Shown one piece after another: positions 1 through 5,915 of a DNA stretch of 9,353 nt. The position numbers and the translations under genes were made by a program. Under the pieces are notes generated by a model that ran no database searches, was not told the origin of the DNA, and saw only the letters and a list, made by a program, of their open reading frames with translations. Positions within the stretch are counted from its first letter, which is position 1, and every line of letters begins with the position of its first letter. The stretch is taken from contig NZ_CAMIBP010000055.1 in assembly GCF_946223165.1 (NCBI RefSeq), forward strand, positions 1 to 9,353. Reading direction: 5' to 3'. The stretch is from an uncultured Corynebacterium sp. Its GTDB lineage: Bacteria; Actinomycetota; Actinomycetes; Mycobacteriales; Mycobacteriaceae.

Positions 1-22
1 TTTTTATTTTCCTTCCGTCCGA

Positions 23-292
23 CTATGCGCCGGGGGAAGCGCGCTGCGGACACCCGTCGAACATCCAGGTGCGGTAACGCTCCAGGTCGCCGTCTTTAAG
101 CTCGTAGCCCGCCCACTCGGCCACCACGCTCAAGGTGTTGGGGAAGCTGCCGCCGATGGTTCTAGCGCGCACCTCCGGGGTGAGCGGGCGGCCTAGCAGC
201 TCGCCGAGCTCGAAGGTGGCCTTACCCCACAGCGGTTCGGTGTCGATGAGGGTGCCGTCCATGTCCCAGAGGACGGCCTTCGGCCTACTCAA
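23..292 (-). CDS. HAD-family hydrolase (phosphatase), truncated at C-terminus
   Basis: This is the N-terminal part of a haloacid-dehalogenase-superfamily phosphatase (beta-phosphoglucomutase/phosphatase-like subfamily). The diagnostic motif I is present as WDMDGT: D10 would be the phosphorylated nucleophile and D12 the acid/base when counting from TTG at 292. The following residues (LIDTEPLW, then the cap-domain-like GELLGRPLT...IGGSF) fit the family. I chose TTG 292 because it lies just before motif I and overlaps the last codons of the upstream gene by 8 bases, suggesting translational coupling. An in-frame ATG at 388 would add 32 Arg/Pro-rich residues that are only the shadow of the neighbouring gene. 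The product is just 89 residues, whereas the family normally has about 200-240. It ends at TAG 23-25 after WMFD, in sequence that no longer looks like the family, so motifs II-IV are missing. It is either a broken gene or damaged by a junction at the window edge. The substrate is unknown. Confidence 0.7.
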   Translation of the reverse strand: MSRPKAVLWDMDGTLIDTEPLWGKATFELGELLGRPLTPEVRARTIGGSFPNTLSVVAEWAGYELKDGDLERYRTWMFDGCPQRASPGA

Positions 293-683
293 GTTCCGGA
301 AGCTCGTTGAGAGCCTCGTCCGTGGCGCCGGTGGCGGCCGCCGCACGGAACACCAAGGTCTCGATGTCGGCCTTCTCCTCCGGTTCAAGCACCGCGTTGG
401 CGTGCTTTTCGTTGAACTCCTCGAGGTTCTCGTAGAACGGCGCCACGACCTTCACCAGCGCGTCGCCCTCAGGGTCGTCGCCAAGCAGATCGAGGGCGTC
501 AAGGAACATCTCAAGCCGCTTCTTCAAATCCGGCAGCACCGCCGGGTCGAAAGGCTCTTCCCACAGGTCCTTGTCCTCGTCCTGCAGGTAGGAACCGGTG
601 GCGAAGGTGTTCAGGTCGTCGATGAATTCGTCTACCTCGGGCTGAAACTGGGCCCGAATCGAGTTGTCCGCAGCTGCGCTCAT
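285..683 (-). CDS. Conserved-looking small acidic protein of unknown function
   Basis: I do not recognise this 132-residue protein. It is strongly acidic: I count 35 Asp/Glu against 9 Lys/Arg. It has no signal peptide, no membrane segment and no cysteine, and reads as a soluble, mostly helical cytoplasmic protein. Examples are the stretches around residues 51-66 (DLKKRLEMFLDALDLL) and 75-95. The start is the ATG at 683, 23 bases after the mshC stop. No good Shine-Dalgarno sequence is visible there, so it may depend on translation coming through from mshC. Its last codons overlap the TTG start of the HAD gene. The codon use and frame look genuine, and the position inside an operon supports a real gene. 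The place between mshC and a HAD phosphatase does not by itself reveal a function. Confidence 0.8.
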   Translation of the reverse strand: MSAAADNSIRAQFQPEVDEFIDDLNTFATGSYLQDEDKDLWEEPFDPAVLPDLKKRLEMFLDALDLLGDDPEGDALVKVVAPFYENLEEFNEKHANAVLEPEEKADIETLVFRAAAATGATDEALNELPELE

Positions 684-706
684 GGGCCCATTGTGCGTGA
701 GGCGCG

Positions 707-1921
707 CTAAATGCGCACCCCGAGCAGCCCGTCGAGGGCGGTGGCGATGATCTGGTTGCAGTCGCCGGCTGCGCCGTCGAGAAGCGAAAGTGCCTCCGGG
801 GTGTTCAGATCGTCCGCAAGAATCGCGCGAAGCTTATCGACGACTTCCGTCGCCTCCGCCTCAGAAACCTCGCCGGCGAGCTGCTCGCGCCAACGCGTAA
901 GGCGCTCCTCGGCCTCGGCCAGGATCGCGTCGGAGAAGTCCCGGTCCTCGCGGTAGTGGCCCGCAAAGACAGCCAGGCGGATCGCCGACGGGTCGTGGCC
1001 TGCCTCCGAGAGCTTGTGCACGAACACGAGGTTGCCCAGGGACTTGGACATCTTCACACCGTCGAGGGCGATCATGCCGGCGTGGACGTAGTGCCCGGCC
1101 ATGCGCTCGACCTTTAGCGCGGCCTCAGCGTGGGCCGCGGAGAACTCGTGGTGCGGAAATGCCAGGTCAGATCCGCCGCCCTGGATGGCGAAGTGGCTGC
1201 CCAGGCGGTTGGTGGCAATCGCGGAGCACTCGACGTGCCAGCCCGGCCGGCCCGGGCCGAACGGCGAGTCCCAGGCGGGCTCGCCCTCGCGGTGGCCGCG
1301 CCACACCAGCGCGTCCAGCGGGTCGCGCTTGCCTTCGCGGTCCGGGTCGCCGCCACGTTCCGCGAAGTACTCCTCCATTGTGGCGCGGTCCAAGTTGGAC
1401 TCGTAGCCGAACTGCTCGGTGGCGTCGATGGAGGCGTAAATGTCGCCCTGGTCGAGCTCGTAGGCCGCGCCGGCGTCGAGAAGCTGCTGCACCATTGCGA
1501 TCACCTCGTCGACTGACTCCATCGCGCCGATGTAGTCGCACGGCGGGATCACGGACAGGATCTCCATGTCGCTGCGGAACAAGTTGATCTGGCTGGTGCC
1601 GAGTTCGCGCCAGTCCACGCCGTCGCGCTCTGCGCGCTCGAACAGCGGGTCGTCCACGTCGGTGATGTTCTGCACGTAGTGGACCTTGTGGCCGTTGGCG
1701 AGCAGCTGGCGCTGCGCCAGGTCGAAGGTGAGGTAGGTCGCGGCGTGGCCGAGGTGGGTGGAGTCGTACGGGGTGATGCCGCAGACGTACATCCCCACCT
1801 CCCCGTTCGCATCCGGGGTGGTGTCTACTTCCTTGACGCGCTGATCGGCGGTGTCGAAGAGCTTCAGCGGCACCGGGGTGCCAGCGACTGCGGGTACGGA
1901 CGGGTCGGGCCATGCATGCAT
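707..1921 (-). CDS. mshC: L-cysteine:1D-myo-inositol 2-amino-2-deoxy-alpha-D-glucopyranoside ligase (MshC)
   Basis: MshC performs the ATP-dependent ligation of cysteine to GlcN-Ins, the third enzymatic step towards mycothiol, the main low-molecular-weight thiol of Actinobacteria. The 404-residue protein has the class I cysteinyl-tRNA-synthetase-like fold signature. The HIGH-type motif HLGH is at residues 56-59 and KMSKS at 289-293. Cys47, Cys231 and His256 sit where the family's zinc ligands are expected (contexts YVCGITPYDS, WHVECSA and FPHHEF). Three traits separate it from a true CysS: the N-terminus MHAWPDPSVP followed by LKLFDTADQRVKEV, the length near 400 without the extra C-terminal anticodon-binding region, and the neighbourhood. 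The start is ATG 1921, 16 bases after the uppP stop. It lies in a repeated ATGCATGCATGG, and this ATG gives the family-typical N-terminus. It is the second gene of the uppP operon. The enzyme is cytoplasmic and appears intact. Confidence 0.96.
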   Translation of the reverse strand: MHAWPDPSVPAVAGTPVPLKLFDTADQRVKEVDTTPDANGEVGMYVCGITPYDSTHLGHAATYLTFDLAQRQLLANGHKVHYVQNITDVDDPLFERAERDGVDWRELGTSQINLFRSDMEILSVIPPCDYIGAMESVDEVIAMVQQLLDAGAAYELDQGDIYASIDATEQFGYESNLDRATMEEYFAERGGDPDREGKRDPLDALVWRGHREGEPAWDSPFGPGRPGWHVECSAIATNRLGSHFAIQGGGSDLAFPHHEFSAAHAEAALKVERMAGHYVHAGMIALDGVKMSKSLGNLVFVHKLSEAGHDPSAIRLAVFAGHYREDRDFSDAILAEAEERLTRWREQLAGEVSEAEATEVVDKLRAILADDLNTPEALSLLDGAAGDCNQIIATALDGLLGVRI

Positions 1922-1937
1922 GCGGACAACCCTACAA

Positions 1938-2795
1938 CTAGGCGGCCATCACGCCAGTGCCGAGCAGCGCCATCACGAGAAGGCCCAGCGGAATGCGGTA
2001 GGCGGCGAACCACGCGAACGAGTGGTTGGACACGAACTTCAGCAGCCAGGCAATGGAGATGTAGCCGACCACAAACCCGATGCCGGAGCCGACGAGCAGC
2101 TGCAGCCCGCTTGCCGCCTGGCCTGCCTGGGGGTCGAAGGCGTCCGGCAGGGAAAACAGCCCGGAGGCAAGCACTGCCGGGATGGCCAGCAGGAAGGAGA
2201 AACGGGTGGCCACTTCGCGGTCCAGATTGAGGAACAGGCCGCCGGAGATGGTGCCGCCGGAGCGCGACACACCCGGGATGAGCGCCAGGCACTGCCACAG
2301 GCCCATCACAACCGCGTCCTTCATAGTCAGTTCCTCGAAGCCGCGGGTCTTTTTGCCGCGGCGCTCGGCCAGGATGAACACCAGTGAGAACAGGATCAGC
2401 ACTGTGGCGGTGATCCAGAGGTTGCGGAAGTTCTCGCGGATGAGGTCTTTGAGTAAAACGCCCGCAAGACCGACCGGGATGGTGCCGGCGATGACCATCC
2501 AGCCCATGCGGTAGTCGAAGTTCCGCTTGGACTTGTCCGCGAGGCCGGCGAACCAGGCGGTGAGGATGCGCCAGATGTCTTTGGCGAAGAACACCAGCAC
2601 GGCCAGCTCCGTGCCCAGCTGGATCACAGCGGTGAAGCTGGCGCCGGCGTCTTCGCCCCAAAATAGTTGGGAGACGATGCGCAGGTGGCCCGAGGAAGAC
2701 ACGGGCAGAAACTCGGTGAGGCCCTGGACAATGGACAGGACGATCACCTGAACCCAGGACATTGTGGTGGCGGGATCAGTCATGGCGAAAGACAC
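1938..2795 (-). CDS. uppP: Undecaprenyl-diphosphatase (UppP/BacA)
   Basis: This integral membrane enzyme removes one phosphate from undecaprenyl diphosphate. It thereby regenerates the lipid carrier for peptidoglycan and wall-polysaccharide synthesis, and overproduction typically gives bacitracin resistance. Both family motifs are present: the glutamate-rich region QGLTEF with PVSSSGHL (residues 24-38; Q24 and E28 form the (E/Q)xxxE motif) and PGVSRSGGT (174-182). Several hydrophobic segments are visible, including about 15-32, 60-75, 98-118, 126-143 and the C-terminal 212-285. At 285 residues the length is normal. GTG 2795 is preferred because AGTAGG sits 7 bases upstream. ATG 2783 (residue 5) is the alternative but lacks a well-placed ribosome site. 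It is the first gene of the leftward operon and diverges from the lipoprotein gene. Confidence 0.95.
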   Translation of the reverse strand: MSFAMTDPATTMSWVQVIVLSIVQGLTEFLPVSSSGHLRIVSQLFWGEDAGASFTAVIQLGTELAVLVFFAKDIWRILTAWFAGLADKSKRNFDYRMGWMVIAGTIPVGLAGVLLKDLIRENFRNLWITATVLILFSLVFILAERRGKKTRGFEELTMKDAVVMGLWQCLALIPGVSRSGGTISGGLFLNLDREVATRFSFLLAIPAVLASGLFSLPDAFDPQAGQAASGLQLLVGSGIGFVVGYISIAWLLKFVSNHSFAWFAAYRIPLGLLVMALLGTGVMAA

Positions 2796-2802
2796 TACCC
2801 CG

Positions 2803-2808
2803 CCTACT
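2803..2808 (-). promoter_or_regulatory. Ribosome binding site deciding the uppP start
   Basis: On the minus strand AGTAGG lies 7 bases before GTG 2795, one mismatch from AGGAGG at optimal spacing. The competing ATG at 2783 would place it 19 bases away, so the site favours the GTG start. Confidence 0.5.
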
Positions 2809-2839
2809 TAGCCATCGCGGTGCGCGACGGGCGCGTTGC

Positions 2840-2845
2840 TAGGCT
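2840..2845 (+). promoter_or_regulatory. Putative -10 box of the lipoprotein-pyrD transcript
   Basis: TAGGCT fits the actinobacterial TANNNT -10 pattern and ends 8 bases before GTG 2854, which would give a leaderless or nearly leaderless mRNA. No convincing -35 element is seen upstream. The same bases could act as a weak ribosome site (TAGG, 10 bases from the start), so the assignment is tentative. Confidence 0.35.
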
Positions 2846-2853
2846 TTGACCTT

Positions 2854-3906
2854 GTGAATGCTCGTTTGTTTGCCCCCAGTTCCCGCCTCCGCTTTGCCGC
2901 AGTTTCCGGTGCCGTCTCGGCTGCCCTGGCGCTGAGCGCCTGCGGCGCGTCTCCTTCCGCCAAGATCGAGGAAGCTGGCGGTGAGGCCGCTGCGAACATG
3001 GGCAGCGCTAAGCCTGTGCAGTCCCCGCAGTCGTCGGACCCGGCGGGCGCGGTGGTGGACTTCGAGCCAGTGAGCGATGTGGACGTCACGAACGGCCGCA
3101 TCGGCGTCCGCACGGAAAACGCGCTGACGATCGGCACGCTCGAGGAGATCCAGCAAGGCAAGGCCGCCCGCCACGAGCTGGACCAATCCTGCGGCGAGGC
3201 ATCCGCCAACGCCGGCACCTTCGCGCTTGCCTGCGCGGGCGAGATCAAGCTCTTCGGCGACCGGGAGGAGACTATCGCCACGGATAAGCCGGTCACGGTG
3301 GCCACGGTGGCGTCGACAGGCGAGGTGCTCGCAGGCAGCGACACTGAGCGCAAGGTGTGGGTCTTCGACGGCGGAGAGCTGAAAGACACCATCGACGTCG
3401 CACGCGAGACCGATCAGCTCCAAGCGGTGCAGGTGGACGGCCAGCGCGACTCCGTGGTGCGAACCAACCGCTTCGACACCACCATCCAGGACATCGACTG
3501 GAACGGCTCGCGCCAAGGCGGCACCCTGCGCGTCGGCCTGGGAGTGGGCAAGGTGCGCGGCGGCGAGCACGGCCTGGTGCTGGCTGCGGATTCCACCGGC
3601 AACCAGCTCCACGTCTACACCACCGACGGCATCATCCGCCTCCAGCAGTCCGCGCCGGTGCCGGAAGGACCCTGGGATGCCGCGTGGGACCCCGCGCAGC
3701 GCCTCGCCTGGGTCAGCTCGCTGGCCAGCAACACCGCCACCGGCTACGACATCTCCCAGGGCATTCCGGTGAAGCGCAAGCACTTCGCCACCGTCGCAGA
3801 TGCCCAGAGCATCATTACGCTTGACGACGGCACCGTGGTCGCCGCCTCCGCATCCGGCGACGGCATCCAGATCGTCTCCCCCGCCGACCAAACCGAGAGC
3901 AACTAG
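2854..3906 (+). CDS. Secreted lipoprotein, LppL-like, possible beta-propeller
   Basis: The product is an exported lipoprotein of unknown molecular role. From GTG 2854 the N-terminus has three arginines (residues 4, 11 and 13), a hydrophobic stretch AAVSGAVSAALAL and the lipobox LSAC with Cys30, so the mature protein would be about 321 residues anchored to the outer face of the membrane. An in-frame TTG at 2836 adds MLGFDL, whose Asp and hydrophobic residues spoil the n-region, so GTG is preferred. The mature part is rich in short beta-like strands and Gly/Asp turns with recurring Trp-containing blocks (KVWVFDGGEL, WDAAWDPAQRLAWVSS, then TVVAASASGDGIQIV). This resembles YncE/WD-type propellers, although no catalytic motif is visible. 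pyrD starts 11 bases after its stop, so the two are cotranscribed. The position just before pyrD matches, from memory, lppL (Rv2138) of M. tuberculosis. Confidence 0.85.
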   Translation: MNARLFAPSSRLRFAAVSGAVSAALALSACGASPSAKIEEAGGEAAANMGSAKPVQSPQSSDPAGAVVDFEPVSDVDVTNGRIGVRTENALTIGTLEEIQQGKAARHELDQSCGEASANAGTFALACAGEIKLFGDREETIATDKPVTVATVASTGEVLAGSDTERKVWVFDGGELKDTIDVARETDQLQAVQVDGQRDSVVRTNRFDTTIQDIDWNGSRQGGTLRVGLGVGKVRGGEHGLVLAADSTGNQLHVYTTDGIIRLQQSAPVPEGPWDAAWDPAQRLAWVSSLASNTATGYDISQGIPVKRKHFATVADAQSIITLDDGTVVAASASGDGIQIVSPADQTESN

Positions 3907-3909
3907 GAG
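3905..3909 (+). promoter_or_regulatory. Ribosome binding site of pyrD
   Basis: AGGAG lies 8 bases before ATG 3918 and overlaps the TAG stop of the lipoprotein gene. It is among the clearest Shine-Dalgarno sequences in the window and fixes the pyrD start. Confidence 0.75.
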
Positions 3910-3917
3910 AAAAACCC

Positions 3918-4997
3918 ATGACGCTCTACGACCGCGCACTCAAGCTCATGTTCCTGCTGCCGCCGGAGCGCATCCACGGCATCATCAGCGGCGCGCTGCA
4001 GACGCTGCACCTGGCCACCCCGGTCAACCGCGTGATGGAAAAGGCCGTGCGCGTGCACGACCCGGTGCTGCGCCAAACCGTTTTCGGCGTGGACTTCCCC
4101 GCCCCGCTGGGGCTGGCGGCCGGCTTTGACAAGAACGCCGAGGCGATCGACTCCTGGGGCGCGATCGGCTTCGGCTACGCTGAGATGGGCACCGTGACCC
4201 CGAAGTCCCAGCCGGGCAACCCCACGCCGCGGCTGTTCCGCCTGCCGGAGGACAAGGCGATTTTGAACCGGATGGGTTTCAACAACAAGGGCGCGCTCGT
4301 GGTCGCCGACAACCTCCGCGCGCGGCGCTCCCGCGACGTGGTGGGCATCAACATCGGTAAGAACAAGACCTCCGAGGACGCCGTGGCGGATTACCGCGCC
4401 ACCTCGACGCTTCTGGGTCAGCTTGCGGACTACCTGGTGGTCAATGTCTCCTCCCCCAACACGCCGGGCCTGCGCGACCTGCAGGCGGTGGAGGAACTCC
4501 GCCCGATCCTGGAAGTGGTGAAGAAATCCACCACCACCCCGGTGCTGGTGAAGATCGCGCCGGATCTTTCCGACGAAGACATCGACGCCGTGGCTGACCT
4601 CGCCGTCGAGCTGGAATTGGCCGGCATTGTGGCCACCAACACGACCATTTCCCGCTCCGGGCTGAAAACACCCGCCTCCAAGGTGGAGAAGATGGGCGCG
4701 GGCGGCATCAGCGGAGCCCCGTTGGAGAACCGCTCGCTTGAGGTGCTCAAGCGCCTCCACGAGCGAGTCGGCGACAAGCTGGTGCTCGTCAGCGTCGGCG
4801 GCATCTCCACGCCCGAGCAGGCGTGGGAGCGCATCACCGCGGGCGCGAGCCTGCTGCAGGGCTACACCCCGTTCATCTACGGCGGGTTGGGCTGGATCCG
4901 CGGCATCCACCGCGGGATCGCCGCGCAGATCAAAGCCCACGGCCTGGACTCGATCGAGCAGGCCGTGGGCAGCGGGCTGGAGTGGAAGGCGCTCTAA
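3918..4997 (+). CDS. pyrD: Dihydroorotate dehydrogenase (quinone), class 2
   Basis: PyrD oxidises dihydroorotate to orotate, the fourth step of pyrimidine synthesis, passing electrons through FMN to the membrane quinone pool. The N-terminal about 45 residues (LYDRALKLMFLLPPERIHG...) form the helical extension of class 2 enzymes that binds membrane and quinone. The barrel then shows LGLAAGFDKNAEA (residues 64-76), GTVTPKSQPGNPTPR with LFRL (91-109), MGFNNKG (119-125) and NVSSPNTPGLR (176-186). Ser179 is the expected class 2 catalytic base; class 1 enzymes have Cys there. These are followed by VKIAPDLSDEDI, TNTT, and the phosphate-binding SVGGIS and GASLLQGYT segments. At 359 residues the length is typical. 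It is cotranscribed with the lipoprotein, and its TAA overlaps the stop of the convergent membrane-protein gene. All key residues are present. Confidence 0.97.
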   Translation: MTLYDRALKLMFLLPPERIHGIISGALQTLHLATPVNRVMEKAVRVHDPVLRQTVFGVDFPAPLGLAAGFDKNAEAIDSWGAIGFGYAEMGTVTPKSQPGNPTPRLFRLPEDKAILNRMGFNNKGALVVADNLRARRSRDVVGINIGKNKTSEDAVADYRATSTLLGQLADYLVVNVSSPNTPGLRDLQAVEELRPILEVVKKSTTTPVLVKIAPDLSDEDIDAVADLAVELELAGIVATNTTISRSGLKTPASKVEKMGAGGISGAPLENRSLEVLKRLHERVGDKLVLVSVGGISTPEQAWERITAGASLLQGYTPFIYGGLGWIRGIHRGIAAQIKAHGLDSIEQAVGSGLEWKAL

Positions 4998-5350
4998 GCG
5001 TGTCCGGCTGCGCTGCGGCGCAGCACCACCGCGCAGAGGCCGGCGGCGAGCGCCCAGCCGATCAGCCAGAACGGCGTGGTGGCCATCAGCTCGGTGTCGG
5101 GCGCGATGAAGCCGAGCCCGATGAGCACCACGGCCACGATTAGCGCGCCGACCTGGGTGCGTGAGCCTTCCTGCTTGGTGTTGTAGGTGGCGAAGGCGCC
5201 GACGATGGCGACCGCCACGATGATGGAGAGCACCTGCGGGGTGACGGGGAACGCGGCGTCGCCTCGAAGCAGCGCCAGCACGGCGTAGAGCACGAGCACG
5301 AGTGCGATGCCCATGAACGCGCCGCCGACGCGGAGTTGCACTGGAACCAT
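4994..5350 (-). CDS. Small four-helix integral membrane protein, function unknown
   Basis: This 118-residue protein has four hydrophobic segments, at about residues 8-28, 39-56, 67-83 and 91-110. They are joined by short polar loops (RGDAAFP, NTKQEGSRTQ and APDTELMATTP), and the protein ends in RRSAAGHA. No charged or catalytic residues stand out within the helices, and I do not recognise the family beyond an actinobacterial conserved membrane protein. The start is ATG 5350, 10 bases after the PEBP stop, with only a weak ribosome site, so translation is probably coupled. It is the last gene of the ABC exporter-PEBP operon. Its TAG shares two bases with the pyrD TAA, leaving no room for a separate terminator between the convergent genes. 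It could be an accessory of the exporter, but nothing in its sequence shows this. Confidence 0.8.
   Translation of the reverse strand: MVPVQLRVGGAFMGIALVLVLYAVLALLRGDAAFPVTPQVLSIIVAVAIVGAFATYNTKQEGSRTQVGALIVAVVLIGLGFIAPDTELMATTPFWLIGWALAAGLCAVVLRRSAAGHA
5007..5024. terminator. GC-rich hairpin just past pyrD, possible terminator
   Basis: GCTGCGC and GCGCAGC form a perfect 7-bp stem around a TGCG tetraloop, starting 10 bases after the pyrD stop. There is no T-run on either strand, so at best it is a non-canonical terminator or RNA stabiliser for pyrD. It also encodes the C-terminal residues of the opposing membrane protein, so the repeat may be chance in GC-rich coding DNA. Confidence 0.25.
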
Positions 5351-5360
5351 TCGGCGAATC

Positions 5361-5894
5361 TTACTGGTTTTCGTACCAGCCCCAGATGATTGCCCGGCCG
5401 AGCGAGTGGAAGTTCAGGTTGAAGCCGAGCTGGGTGGGGTTGGCAATCTCGTCCGCGGGAAGCTCCGTGTCCACCGCGTGGACGGCGAACAGGTAGCGGT
5501 GCGGGCCGTGGCCGGCCGGCGGGTTCGCGCCGTAGTAGCCCTTGACGCCGCTGTCGCCGGTGAGCACCACAGCGCCAACGCCGAGGTCGTCCTTCGCGCC
5601 CGCGCCGGCGGGCAGCTCGGTGACGTCAGCCGGGATGTTGAACGCGGACCAGTGCCAGAACCCGGAGGCGGTCGGCGCGTCCGGGTCGAAGCAGGTCACA
5701 GCGTACGTCTTGGTGCCCTCCGGGGCGCCGGACCAGGACAGCTGCGGGCTAGTGGCATTGTCGCCGGCCAGCGAGTCGGCGAGGCGCTCGCCGTCGACGA
5801 TGTCCTCGGACGTGATGTCGAAGGACGGCACGTCCGCCAGCGCGGCGTACGGGTCGGGGCCGGGGAAACGGTCGGAAACATAATTTGCAGTCAT
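5361..5894 (-). CDS. PEBP family protein (YbhB/YbcL, Rv2140c-like)
   Basis: This is a cytosolic phosphatidylethanolamine-binding-protein-fold protein of 177 residues, the usual size for bacterial YbhB/YbcL members. The ligand-pocket motifs are present in order: CFDPDAPT (residues 68-75), FWHWSAFNIP (79-88) and GYYGANPPAGHGPHRY (119-134), with the conserved GPHRY at its end. There is no signal peptide. The start is ATG 5894, with AGGA 8 bases upstream, lying 21 bases after the stop of the second ABC gene. The family is known to bind anionic ligands and in some cases inhibits kinases or proteases; the bacterial ligand is generally unknown. The M. tuberculosis homologue Rv2140c also lies beside pyrD, as I recall, so this placement may be ancestral. 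Here it belongs to the ABC exporter operon, but a shared role is only an inference. Confidence 0.92.
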   Translation of the reverse strand: MTANYVSDRFPGPDPYAALADVPSFDITSEDIVDGERLADSLAGDNATSPQLSWSGAPEGTKTYAVTCFDPDAPTASGFWHWSAFNIPADVTELPAGAGAKDDLGVGAVVLTGDSGVKGYYGANPPAGHGPHRYLFAVHAVDTELPADEIANPTQLGFNLNFHSLGRAIIWGWYENQ

Positions 5895-5902
5895 GTCCCC
5901 AT

Positions 5903-5906
5903 TCCT
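5903..5906 (-). promoter_or_regulatory. Ribosome binding site of the PEBP gene
   Basis: On the minus strand AGGA lies 8 bases before ATG 5894, in the 21-base gap after the ABC exporter gene. It supports independent initiation at this start. Confidence 0.5.
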
Positions 5907-5915
5907 ACCGGAGAG

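Noticed and set aside
332..342. GCGGCCGC-type palindrome inside the acidic-protein gene
   Set aside because: It is a chance GC-rich palindrome in Ala codons, with no loop or T-run.
1911..1921. Palindromic ATGCATGCAT repeat at the mshC start as an operator
   Set aside because: It is only ten or so bases, inside the first codons (Met-His-Ala-Trp) that fit the family N-terminus. It is more simply explained as codons.
707..1921. Cysteinyl-tRNA synthetase (CysS)
   Set aside because: It shares HIGH and KMSKS motifs, but the N-terminal leader, shorter C-terminus and operon with uppP fit MshC.
2839..3939. Open frame of 366 codons on the minus strand over the lipoprotein gene
   Set aside because: Composition is low-complexity (Val, Ala, Gly, His, Arg) with no motif and no ribosome site. 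The plus frame has a signal peptide and lipobox.
3903..4940. Open frame of 345 codons on the minus strand over pyrD
   Set aside because: The plus frame is unmistakably PyrD. The antisense product has no recognisable feature.
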